The position numbers and the translations under genes were made by a program. Below the pieces are notes generated by a model. It made no database searches. It worked only from the letters and a program-made list of their open reading frames with translations, and had not been told where the DNA came from. Of a stretch of DNA of 64,000 nucleotides, positions 8,845 through 15,704 are shown one piece after another. Origin of the DNA: an uncultured Bacteroidales bacterium (GTDB lineage: Bacteria; Bacteroidota; Bacteroidia; Bacteroidales; Muribaculaceae); the NCBI GenBank assembly GCA_902792895.1, contig CADBBK010000001.1:186001-250000 (forward strand), given 5' to 3'. Within the stretch, counting starts at the first letter, position 1; each line of letters starts with the position of its first letter.

Positions 8845-9520
8845 CGCGGTTCAGCAGGTATTCGGCCAGGAACAGGTCCATGGGGCGCGTGATTTTCAGG
8901 TTCTGCGGGTCTCCCTCGACAAGAGTAACGCTGTGGCCTGCCCGTTCCACGACCGAAGCGTCGTCGGTGAATGTCGACTCATAGGGCTGCTGATAAGCAT
9001 CCAGCAGCAGGCGCGCCTCAAAGGTCTGAGGCGTCTGCACCGCGCGCAACGTCGAGCGGTCAAGGGCATGGTTGATGCTGCCTGTGACCTGACGCACCGA
9101 GTCGTTGAGAGCGACAACAGGGATGGCGGCGCCATCGCGACGGGCTGCCTCCAGCGTGCGGCCGATGACATCGGCAGTAACCATGGGACGCACGCCGTCG
9201 TGAACTGCAATCATTTCAACGGCGGTGATGTCAACGATGCTGTCAAGCGCGTTTTTCACACTGTGCCAGCGCGTCTCGCCACCAGCGACAATGCGGTGAG
9301 GCACAGCAAACGCGTAATCCATGCACAGTTGCCGCCACAAGTCCATCTGCCCTTCGGGCAAGGTCACAATGACATCAAAAGAAGCGTCCCTGTATGCCCC
9401 AAAGGCCTCGATGGTACGCATCAGGATGGGTTTGCCGCCCAATTCCAGAAACTGCTTGGGCATCTCGGCTCCAAAGCGTGTGCCGCTGCCGCCAGCCACT
9501 ATGATTGCTATCGTTTTCAT
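8837..9520 (-). CDS. ispD: 2-C-methyl-D-erythritol 4-phosphate cytidylyltransferase
   Basis: Third step of the MEP isoprenoid pathway: CTP plus MEP gives CDP-ME. 227 residues from the ATG at 9520; the frame extends 21 bases further, but MKTIAIIVAGGSGTRFG is the family start. Nucleotide-binding loop AGGSGTRFG (9-17) followed by MPKQF with the catalytic Lys; VHDGVRP and the DDASVVE block near the C-terminus complete the family signature. First gene of a coupled ispD-recG unit (8-base overlap), with a well-formed promoter immediately upstream. Confidence 0.95.
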   Translation of the reverse strand: MKTIAIIVAGGSGTRFGAEMPKQFLELGGKPILMRTIEAFGAYRDASFDVIVTLPEGQMDLWRQLCMDYAFAVPHRIVAGGETRWHSVKNALDSIVDITAVEMIAVHDGVRPMVTADVIGRTLEAARRDGAAIPVVALNDSVRQVTGSINHALDRSTLRAVQTPQTFEARLLLDAYQQPYESTFTDDASVVERAGHSVTLVEGDPQNLKITRPMDLFLAEYLLNRDA

Positions 9521-9540
9521 TCCAAATAAATTCACGACCA

Positions 9541-9570
9541 CAAAGTTAATGAAAGTCGAGCGCAGAACAA
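9541..9570 (-). promoter_or_regulatory. Bacteroidetes-type promoter for ispD-recG
   Basis: On the minus strand TTG (9570-9568) and TAACTTTG (9548-9541) are separated by 19 bases, the canonical spacing. The -7 box lies 20 bases upstream of the ispD start. Confidence 0.6.
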
Positions 9571-9697
9571 AAAGATTTTTTCTTTTTTTATGCCTAGACC
9601 ACGTAACTTCGCCGATTCTCCAGCAATGTCACGGATAGTCGAGCAATAATCCATAACTATTGCCAACAGAATTCCATCTAATATCATCCTTAGAGCT

Positions 9698-9734
9698 AAA
9701 AACAATGGAGCACCCGGTGATGCCGAATGCTCCA
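9698..9734 (-). terminator. terminator after the dockerin/SUMF1-like gene
   Basis: TGGAGCA and TGCTCCA form a stem (9706-9712 with 9728-9734). On the minus strand it is followed by a T-rich run (TTGTTTTTAG). Confidence 0.6.
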
Positions 9735-9769
9735 CTATGCAAATGAAAAACTAGAGTATCGTGTCGTGT

Positions 9770-10744
9770 TTAGAGGGCAATGCGCAGACCAGTGTGTCGG
9801 AATGAGTATGACGGCAAGCTATAATTCCTCATCGCCACTACGAACATATAACCATAAGCTCCATCCCAAATACAACCTCCACGTTTAACACGAACATCGC
9901 CATAATCGGGACCAGTGGGATTGGTTGATGGTGACACACTATAGTAATTCATATCAAACCAGTCCTGGCAGAACTCCTGTACATTACCCGTCATGTCATA
10001 AAGGCCTAATTCATTGGGAGCCAACATGGCTACAGGTTGTGTAGAACCCATGCTGTTCCCGTCGTACCAACCAACAGCATTAAGGTCATCACTGCCTGAG
10101 TATCTATATCCTTTGCTCTTAACACCACCACGGGCTGCGAACTCCCATTCTGCCTCAGTAGGCAAACGGAAGGTCCTGCCTGTCATTTCGTTCAGTTTAG
10201 CTATGAATGCTTGACAGACGCTCCATGACACTTGCTCTACTGGGCGGTTCAAGTCGTCAGCGAAATAGCTCGGGTTGTTGCCCATCACTGCCTGCCACAA
10301 TGCCTGTGTCACCTCGGTCTCACCAATGCTGAAACTCGACAACGTCACCTGATGAGCTGGATAGCAGAACGAGAAATTAACATTATCAGGTATTCCTTGT
10401 TCTGGTGTTGCTCCCATGGTGAACGTGCCGCCATTGACAGTTATCATCTTGAAGGACACATCGTTGACGGTAAAGGTCTCAACCTGGGAAGCAGGAGGCA
10501 TGGTCAGTAAGATATCAATCAGGCGGGCCACATCAATGATATCGACTTCGCCGTTGTTATCGACATCGGCATGTTCCAGACTGATGCTTGTGGCGTCGAA
10601 AGACAACAGACTTTCAATGAGCGTTGACACATCACTGATACCGACTTCGCCATCACCATCCACATCGCCCTTAAGCACATCGGCACTTGCACACAATGGT
10701 AAAGCCAATAGAAATAGAACAAAAAGAAATGAAATCTTTTTCAT
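9770..10744 (-). CDS. secreted SUMF1/formylglycine-generating-enzyme-like protein with N-terminal dockerin-like module
   Basis: 324 residues. Signal peptide 1-21, then a dockerin-like pair of calcium loops directly after it (GDVDGDGEVGISDV at 27-40 and ADVDNNGEVDIIDV at about 59-72). A SUMF1/FGE-sulfatase domain spans about 97-324: GGTFTMGATPEQG, the block SIGETEVTQALWQAVMG, RLPTEAEWEFAARGG, GLYDMTGNVQEFCQDW and the C-terminal RHTGLRIAL. True FGE activates sulfatases in the cytosol or ER with a copper-binding Cys pair. Most secreted bacterial homologues are of unknown function and often carry binding roles. The dockerin module at the N-terminus is unusual: all other tagged proteins in this window carry it at the C-terminal side. 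It is not next to a sulfatase gene. Confidence 0.85.
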   Translation of the reverse strand: MKKISFLFVLFLLALPLCASADVLKGDVDGDGEVGISDVSTLIESLLSFDATSISLEHADVDNNGEVDIIDVARLIDILLTMPPASQVETFTVNDVSFKMITVNGGTFTMGATPEQGIPDNVNFSFCYPAHQVTLSSFSIGETEVTQALWQAVMGNNPSYFADDLNRPVEQVSWSVCQAFIAKLNEMTGRTFRLPTEAEWEFAARGGVKSKGYRYSGSDDLNAVGWYDGNSMGSTQPVAMLAPNELGLYDMTGNVQEFCQDWFDMNYYSVSPSTNPTGPDYGDVRVKRGGCIWDGAYGYMFVVAMRNYSLPSYSFRHTGLRIAL

Positions 10745-11098
10745 GATTTAGTTGGTTTTTTGCCCTATAACACCCCAAAATCCAGGCAGGTAGCACATAT
10801 AATAAAGAACGGCGTGGGGAGTTCTCTTGTCACCCGTCCCACATTCCAAAGGCTCTGGCATGGCTCCAGTCATCGAAACGAGCAAAGCCGAAATCCACGC
10901 TGATATGATATGTGGGAACATCTCTATGGGCGAACCGTTACATATCCAATGGACGCCAACAGCTGCATGGTATTTGATGACTGATAGAACTGCCAGACTC
11001 TTAGATGCCAAGCACAAAGCGCCAAGTAGCACCGTAATAATTTCTGCTCCTTACCCCTCTGCCAACCCTAAAGGCGGGCTTCGGCATAAGAAGTATTG

Positions 11099-11106
11099 CA
11101 AAATTA
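11099..11106 (-). promoter_or_regulatory. -7 box upstream of the unexplained island
   Basis: TAATTTTG on the minus strand; transcription from here would cross the island at 10748-11090 and reach the gene at 10744. No clear -33 element. Confidence 0.35.
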
Positions 11107-11163
11107 CAAAAAAAATTGTTTCCATCGCCGTTTTTAAAAAAGATTTAATTGGCGGTGTAATTC

Positions 11164-11202
11164 AAAAAGGAACCTTAAGCTGCTGGCTTAAAGTTCCTTT
11201 TT
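11164..11202. terminator. bidirectional intrinsic terminator
   Basis: AAAAAGGAAC-c-TTAAGC (11164-11180) pairs with GCTTAA-a-GTTCCTTTTT (11186-11202). The A-run and T-run flanks let it work on either strand. On the minus strand it would end lpxH transcripts. On the plus strand it would end anything read across the island at 10750-11160. Confidence 0.75.
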
Positions 11203-11457
11203 CGGTTTCAAATAGGTAAAATTTCTAAGGTAAAAAAGATTGTTTCAGGTTTATGGTGCAAATATATAGTCAATTTTCAAATCATGCATACGATTTTTCT
11301 ATGTTTTACAACATGTTTCCCGGTAGTCACCGTGATTATAGGCACAATCGGGCGAATTATAGCTATCTATAATCTATTATAATTCAATCAGATGCCCACT
11401 GTAATTAAAATTAATTAACAATCGGTGTTAAACAACTCTAATCGCCCGTTTTTTGCT

Positions 11458-12219
11458 TCATTCCTCGTATCGAAGGAGGCTGAAACGGCCCTCGGGATCC
11501 AGCACGGCATAGGTGCACTGCGATATCCACTCGCCAAGGAAGATGACGGGCGGCAGGCCCGTGGCATCCCGGTCGCACATGCGGGCGATATGGAGGTGTC
11601 CATAGATGAAGGCTTCGACCTCGGGGTGGCTGGTGTAGTACTCACGCGAGAAGTCAATCAGGCGGTTGGCAGCGGTCTCAGAGATGACCTTCTGCTCCTC
11701 GGGATTGCGGTGGGTGCGGTTCTCATTGGACCAGCCGGTGGCGATGGGGTAAGTCCAGCGAGGATGGATAGCGGCATAAAGCCACTGGCACACCTTATTA
11801 TAAAAACACCAACGTGTGAAGCGGTACATGGTGGGTTGCACGCCCACGTCATCGCCGTGTGCGATGAGAATCCGCTTACCCTGTGTCTCAATCACGGTGT
11901 GGCCATTGAGGACAGTCAAATTCAGCTGATCGCGCAGGTAGTCAAAGAGCCACACGTCGTGGTTGCCCGTTACCCAGGTGAGTTTGACGCCGGCATCGGA
12001 CAACTCGGCCAGTTTGCCCAAGAAACGGATGTAGCCACGCGGCACCACATATTTATACTCGTACCAGTAGTCAAGGATGTCGCCCAGCAGATAGAGTTCG
12101 GCGGCATTATCCTTGATGGAGTCCAGGAAACGGCACACGCGGCGCTCCCGCTCCAGCGGGTCGCTCATGTACTTGGCTCCCAGATGCAAGTCAGAGATGA
12201 AATATGTGTTTCGGGACAT
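11458..12219 (-). CDS. lpxH: UDP-2,3-diacylglucosamine diphosphatase-type metallophosphoesterase
   Basis: Probable lipid A enzyme of the LpxH type, splitting UDP-2,3-diacylglucosamine to lipid X and UMP at the inner membrane. 253 residues, typical length. Calcineurin-like metal-binding motifs in order: SDLHLG (9-14, D10 and H12), LLGDILDYW (45-52), TGNHD (84-88), a later HGDD (in the segment around 133-136) and YGHLH near the C-terminus. Bacteroidetes members keep these motifs but differ in the cap region, so LpxH is the best reading; the related broad-specificity phosphodiesterases are the alternative. Confidence 0.85.
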   Translation of the reverse strand: MSRNTYFISDLHLGAKYMSDPLERERRVCRFLDSIKDNAAELYLLGDILDYWYEYKYVVPRGYIRFLGKLAELSDAGVKLTWVTGNHDVWLFDYLRDQLNLTVLNGHTVIETQGKRILIAHGDDVGVQPTMYRFTRWCFYNKVCQWLYAAIHPRWTYPIATGWSNENRTHRNPEEQKVISETAANRLIDFSREYYTSHPEVEAFIYGHLHIARMCDRDATGLPPVIFLGEWISQCTYAVLDPEGRFSLLRYEE

Positions 12220-12240
12220 TGAAGTTTCTACTCTTAAGTT

Positions 12241-12326
12241 GTAAGTTTTAAGTATGATTTGTATCGCCTACTAACTTGCTTTACACCTAACGCCTAAAAC
12301 CTAACGCCTAATAGCTAAAGCCTAAA
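12241..12326 (-). repeat. short direct repeats between lpxH and the MIP18 gene
   Basis: ACCTAACGCCTAA occurs twice in tandem (near 12286-12312), followed by degenerate copies (TAGCTAAAGCCTAAAC). Similar TTTAGAG/CTAAA-rich strings appear at 1476-1500, 17030-17050 and 34797-34825. Likely simple-sequence intergenic filler; no function is evident. Confidence 0.4.
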
Positions 12327-12647
12327 CTACATCATGCCCAACTCGAGCTTGGCCTCTTCGGTCATCATGCGGGGGTCCCACTCTGGCTCAAACACCAGGT
12401 TGACCGTAGCGCTGGTCACGCCATCAACGCTCTCGACCTTCTGCCTCACATCTTCAAAAATGAAATCGGCAATGGGGCAGTTGGGTGCCGTCAACGTCAT
12501 GTCGATGTCCACATGACCGTCATCGTTGAGGTCAATCTTATAGATCAGGCCCAGGCTATAAACGTCCACGGGCAACTCGGGGTCATAGACCGTCTTCAAC
12601 ATCTTGATGATGTTCTCCTCGATTGTGAGTTTCAATTCTTGTTCCAT
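12327..12647 (-). CDS. MIP18/DUF59 family Fe-S cluster assembly protein
   Basis: 106 residues from the ATG at 12647 (MEQELKLTIEENII). MIP18/DUF59 proteins (SufT, PaaD, N-terminal part of Mrp/ApbC) help deliver iron-sulfur clusters in the cytoplasm. The conserved YDPELPVDVYSLGLIY segment (about 20-35) and LTAPNCPIAD with the conserved Cys (about C61) are both present. The C-terminus (EPEWDPRMMTEEAKLELG) matches the SufT-like subgroup. No other suf gene is in this window. Single-gene unit with a possible promoter at 12657-12664. Confidence 0.85.
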   Translation of the reverse strand: MEQELKLTIEENIIKMLKTVYDPELPVDVYSLGLIYKIDLNDDGHVDIDMTLTAPNCPIADFIFEDVRQKVESVDGVTSATVNLVFEPEWDPRMMTEEAKLELGMM

Positions 12648-12656
12648 AACTGGGGG

Positions 12657-12664
12657 CAAAATTA
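12657..12664 (-). promoter_or_regulatory. -7 box for the MIP18-family gene
   Basis: TAATTTTG on the minus strand, 10 bases upstream of the chosen ATG at 12647. No -33 match at the usual spacing. Confidence 0.35.
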
Positions 12665-12988
12665 GTGAAAAACTCGCAATGAGTGACTGAAAAGCCCATC
12701 AAAATGCTTGAGGGTGTCAAAAAAACCTAGTGTCAAGACTATCAACACTATCCGTCACAGTCAATCAAAAGCGGTGAAAAAGAAAAAATTTCATAAAAAA
12801 TGCTGAATATTAGCGCTTAATTAGAAAAAAATGCCGATATTTGCAGTCGCAAAATCGATAGGGCTCCACTTTGGGACGATTTTTGCCGTTAGATTGATGG
12901 CAGATTCCGTCTCAAAATACTTATCGGTCAAGCATTTACAAAAGTAACTTTATTTAATATTTAACTAAAACATAAATTAACGAACACA
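12665..12988 (+). promoter_or_regulatory. HU upstream region with near-consensus -7 box and leader hairpin
   Basis: A region of about 330 bases without a gene. GATATTTG (12836-12843) matches the -7 box with one mismatch. Directly after it GCAAAATCG (12849-12857) pairs with CGATTTTTGC (12877-12886, one bulge), which would place a hairpin at the 5' end of the HU mRNA about 100 bases before its ATG. The rest is AT-rich with nothing recognised. Confidence 0.4.
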
Positions 12989-13261
12989 ATGACTAAAGCA
13001 GAAATCGTAAGAGAGATTGCTAATTCCACCGGCATTGACAAAGCATCGGTTCTGGAAACTGTTGAGAAATTCATGGACGCTGTTAAGGATTCACTGGCCA
13101 ACGGCGAGAACGTATACCTGCGCGGTTTTGGTAGCTTCATCGTGAAGACCCGTTCACAGAAGACCGCTCGCAACATCAGCAAGAACACCGTTATCATCAT
13201 CCCGGAGCACAAGATCCCGGCTTTCAAGCCCGCCAAGGTGTTCATGGAGCAGGTGAAGTAA
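12989..13261 (+). CDS. HU/IHF family DNA-binding protein
   Basis: 90-residue nucleoid-associated protein that bends DNA as a dimer. MTKAEIVREIANSTGIDK opens the helix-turn-helix body, GFGSF (about 46-50) is the family signature, and ISKNTVIIIPEHKIPAFKPAK is the C-terminal beta-arm region. The arm has PEHKIPAFKPAK where most HU proteins have the P-x-x-x-VPAF-x-PGK pattern; the DNA-intercalating Pro is conserved. It is followed within 70 bases by the small ribosomal-protein gene and then RNase E/G. Confidence 0.95.
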   Translation: MTKAEIVREIANSTGIDKASVLETVEKFMDAVKDSLANGENVYLRGFGSFIVKTRSQKTARNISKNTVIIIPEHKIPAFKPAKVFMEQVK

Positions 13262-13329
13262 TAACCGTCATCGACAGGACAACATATTTATCAATAAATA
13301 ACCATCCATTAATTTAATTTTTCACGAAC

Positions 13330-13422
13330 ATGCCTAACGGAAAGAAACGCAAAGGCCACAAGATGGCCACGCACAAGCGTAAAAAAAGACTGCGCAAGAA
13401 CCGTCACAAAAACAAGAAGTAA
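13330..13422 (+). CDS. 30-residue mS38-like (AURKAIP1/COX24 domain) ribosomal protein
   Basis: Very short, extremely basic protein. After MPNGKKRKGH comes KMATHKRKKRLRKNRHKNKK: 20 of the 30 residues are Lys, Arg or His. This is the pattern of the AURKAIP1/COX24 domain of mitochondrial mS38 and of the small bacterial ribosomal proteins resembling it (bS22 of mycobacteria). It probably binds the small ribosomal subunit near the decoding region. It is too short for routine gene finders. It sits between HU and RNase E/G, a plausible translation/RNA-metabolism context. The start is fixed by the only in-frame ATG, 68 bases after the HU stop. Confidence 0.85.
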   Translation: MPNGKKRKGHKMATHKRKKRLRKNRHKNKK

Positions 13423-13778
13423 ATCGCTCGCGTAGTCAATCAGTGACGATTATGAGATAGCGGGAACAAACGAATTGCCATCGCCGATGTGTCTAACTTG
13501 TGCAGCCCCCTTGCAAGTAAGGTGAAGCTCCGGTCCACATCCTGTCAATTGGTTTGTTCCTGTCTTGATTTCAGGCCACGCTTGCCGCAGTCCTCTCCCG
13601 GCTCACCACAGCCTGAAACCTGTTCCCCACCCGACCCTCGCACCAGCCGTGCGGCCCGTGTCCAGCGGGACACACCAGCGCCCACCGCTCAGTGCCGTTT
13701 ATATATTGCGATATTGACATCATTAATTATATATAAATTCTATCAACTTACTGTATTGTATTACATCCACCTTCTGCG
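13423..13778 (+). ncRNA. probable structured RNA: long leader of RNase E/G (or an independent small RNA)
   Basis: 356 bases without a convincing gene but with strong inverted repeats. Hairpin 1: GGAACAAAC (13463-13471) pairs with GTTTGTTCC (13552-13560), continued by AATTG/CAATT (13473-13477 with 13546-13550) and GATGTG/CACATC (13486-13491 with 13536-13541). Hairpin 2: TTTCAGGC (13569-13576) pairs with GCCTGAAA (13611-13618). Hairpin 3: GCCG/CGGC at 13646-13655. Hairpin 4: GTGTCC (13658-13663) pairs with GGACAC (13668-13673). An AT-rich stretch then leads to the rng start. In Escherichia coli the rne mRNA has a structured 5' leader through which RNase E controls its own level; a similar role here is inference. 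I find no SRP, RNase P, tmRNA or riboswitch signature. Confidence 0.55.
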
Positions 13779-15422
13779 ATGAGAAGTGAACTAGTAGTTG
13801 ACGTCACGCCCCGCGACATGACTACCGCCCTGCTCGAAGACGGGCGCCTCGTGTCGTTGCAACGGGAGACCAGAGATGCCTCCTATGCTGTGGGCAACAT
13901 CTACCTTGCCAAGGTAAAGAAGTTGATGCCAGGACTGAACGCCGCGTTTGTCAACGTGGGTCACTCCAAAGACGCATTCCTCCATTACCTTGATTTGGGT
14001 TCACAGTTCAACACCTTTTCTCAATACATCAAGACGGTACGCGACAATCCCAACAAGCGCCCGACGAGCATCAGCAAGGCCAAAAACCAACCCGACACCA
14101 ACAAGCACGGCACCGTAACCGACGTGCTGACCCAGGGTCAGGAATTACTTGTACAGATCGCCAAAGAGCCCATCTCCACCAAAGGGCCGCGACTGACCAC
14201 CGAAATCACCTTTACAGGACGTTACCTGGTGCTCACCCCGTTTAATGACCGCATCTCGGTATCCCAGAAAATCAAGGACGCCGCCGAGAAGACGCGTCTG
14301 CGCAAGCTCATCGAGAGCATGAAGCCCAAGAACTTTGGCATCATCGTGCGCACCTCGGCCGAGAACAAGCGGGCCCAAGAGCTGAACAACGAGCTGAGGA
14401 AACTGCTCAAGGACTGGGACGACACGATTGCCAAGCTGCAGTCGGCCACTGCACCAAGCCTCCTGTACGAGGAGGAAAGCCGAGCCGTCGGTGAGATACG
14501 GGACATCTTCAATCCCGACTTTGAGAACATCCACGTCAATAATGCCGACGTGTTTGAACAAATCCATGACTATGTGAACCTGATCGCCCCCGATCGCAGC
14601 GATATCGTCAAGCTCTACAGCGAAGACGTGCCGATATTTGACAAGTTTGGCATCACCAAGCAGATCAAGTCATCCTTCGGCAAGACGGTATCCTTCAAAT
14701 CGGGCGCATACATAATCGTAGAAAGCACCGAAGCCCTTCACGTGATAGACGTGAACTCAGGCAACCGCTCGCGCACCAGCACCGACCAGGAAAGCAACGC
14801 GCTGAACGTGAACCTGCTGGCCGCCGATGAGATAGCCAGGCAACTGCGCCTGCGTGATATGGGCGGCATCATCGTGATTGACTTCATCGACATGGCCAAA
14901 GCCGAGCACCGCAATGAGCTGTACAAGCACATGCGCGAAGTGATGCAGAAAGACCGCGCGCGGCACAATATCCTGCCGCTGAGCAAATTCGGACTGATGC
15001 AGATCACGCGCCAGCGAGTGCGTCCCGCACTGGACATCGCTACCGCCGAGACGTGCCCCTCATGTGGAGGGAAAGGCGAGGTACAGCCATCACTGCTTTT
15101 TACCGACAAGTTGAAAGACAAGATTGATTACCTTGTCAACACGTTGAACGTGAGCAACTTCATTATGTATGTCCATCCATTTGTCGATGCCTACCTCAAG
15201 AAGGGTCTAGTGAGCGAATACTGGAAATGGCGCAGGGAATTCAAACGCAAATTCCGCATCATGCCCGACCAGTCGCTCAATTACCTCGAATATAAGGTAC
15301 TCGACAAAGACCGTAACGAGATTGACCTTAAAGAAGAAAAAGACACCAGCAGCAGCGAGACCAGCAAGAAAGAGCGCCGCTCCAAGCATCGAGCCGCTGC
15401 CGACGACGAGAACAAGGACTGA
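13779..15422 (+). CDS. rng: ribonuclease E/G family endoribonuclease
   Basis: Single-strand-specific endoribonuclease acting in rRNA maturation and mRNA decay. 547 residues, RNase G size with a short C-terminal tail. S1 RNA-binding domain at about 36-130 (YAVGNIYLAKVKKLMPGLNAAFV), catalytic metal-binding Asp residues in DVNSG (324-328) and VIDFIDM (366-372), and the zinc-link CPSCGGKGEV (426-435) that joins subunits in RNase E/G. The last 25 residues are a charged Lys/Glu/Ser tail, far shorter than the degradosome scaffold of E. coli RNase E. Preceded by a long structured leader and followed by a strong terminator. Confidence 0.95.
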   Translation: MRSELVVDVTPRDMTTALLEDGRLVSLQRETRDASYAVGNIYLAKVKKLMPGLNAAFVNVGHSKDAFLHYLDLGSQFNTFSQYIKTVRDNPNKRPTSISKAKNQPDTNKHGTVTDVLTQGQELLVQIAKEPISTKGPRLTTEITFTGRYLVLTPFNDRISVSQKIKDAAEKTRLRKLIESMKPKNFGIIVRTSAENKRAQELNNELRKLLKDWDDTIAKLQSATAPSLLYEEESRAVGEIRDIFNPDFENIHVNNADVFEQIHDYVNLIAPDRSDIVKLYSEDVPIFDKFGITKQIKSSFGKTVSFKSGAYIIVESTEALHVIDVNSGNRSRTSTDQESNALNVNLLAADEIARQLRLRDMGGIIVIDFIDMAKAEHRNELYKHMREVMQKDRARHNILPLSKFGLMQITRQRVRPALDIATAETCPSCGGKGEVQPSLLFTDKLKDKIDYLVNTLNVSNFIMYVHPFVDAYLKKGLVSEYWKWRREFKRKFRIMPDQSLNYLEYKVLDKDRNEIDLKEEKDTSSSETSKKERRSKHRAAADDENKD

Positions 15423-15465
15423 TGCCACTCTCCCCACGACAACGCATCATCCTGTGACAGACATC

Positions 15466-15505
15466 AAAGCCGCCCTGCACGATACCAGCAGGGCGGCTTT
15501 CTTTG
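15466..15505 (+). terminator. intrinsic terminator after rng
   Basis: Perfect 13-bp stem AAAGCCGCCCTGC (15466-15478) with GCAGGGCGGCTTT (15488-15500), followed by CTTTG. Confidence 0.85.
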
Positions 15506-15644
15506 TCCATATACATGACTGGAGGGGCTGGACAGAATGGACCTGCTGGACAAGTAGACAGGCAGGATGGGCATGGGCAGTAACGTTAATAAGTTGTTTG
15601 CGTTAAATTATGTAAAACCATATCGAGTTTTCATATTTATAAAT

Positions 15645-15652
15645 TATATTTG
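15645..15652 (+). promoter_or_regulatory. -7 box for ornithine aminotransferase
   Basis: TATATTTG matches TAnnTTTG, 53 bases upstream of the ATG at 15705. Confidence 0.45.
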
Positions 15653-15704
15653 CAACCAGAATTTCATTCTATCATTAACCATTTAATAACAATCAACTTA
15701 ACCA

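Larger units (their letters stand above)
10745..11457. other. 713-base gap: unexplained island plus AT-rich spacer
   Basis: The left part (about 10750-11095) has higher GC than ordinary intergenic DNA here and is open on both strands: a minus-strand frame from a GTG at 11032 to a stop at 10748, and a plus-strand frame from 10827. Neither product is recognised. A minus-strand -7 box sits at 11099-11106, so at least part of this stretch would be a leader of about 340 bases for the gene at 9770-10744. The part right of the terminator at 11164-11202 is AT-rich, with nothing recognisable. Confidence 0.4.

Noticed and set aside
9532..9735. A 67-codon minus-strand frame between ispD and the SUMF1-like gene
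   Set aside because: It overlaps the ispD promoter and the SUMF1-gene terminator and resembles nothing.
12286..12326. Tandem ACCTAACGCCTAA copies as a possible CRISPR or regulator site
   Set aside because: Too short and too few, with no spacers; similar CTAAA/TTTAGAG filler is found in several other gaps.
13463..13560. Signal recognition particle RNA candidate (hairpin of about 98 bases)
   Set aside because: The apical SRP signature with GGAA-type loop and the AGCAG side is not present on either strand.
13489..13782. A 97-codon frame in the leader before rng
   Set aside because: Odd composition (Pro, Ser, Arg, Cys rich), no family resemblance, and the region is better explained as structured RNA.
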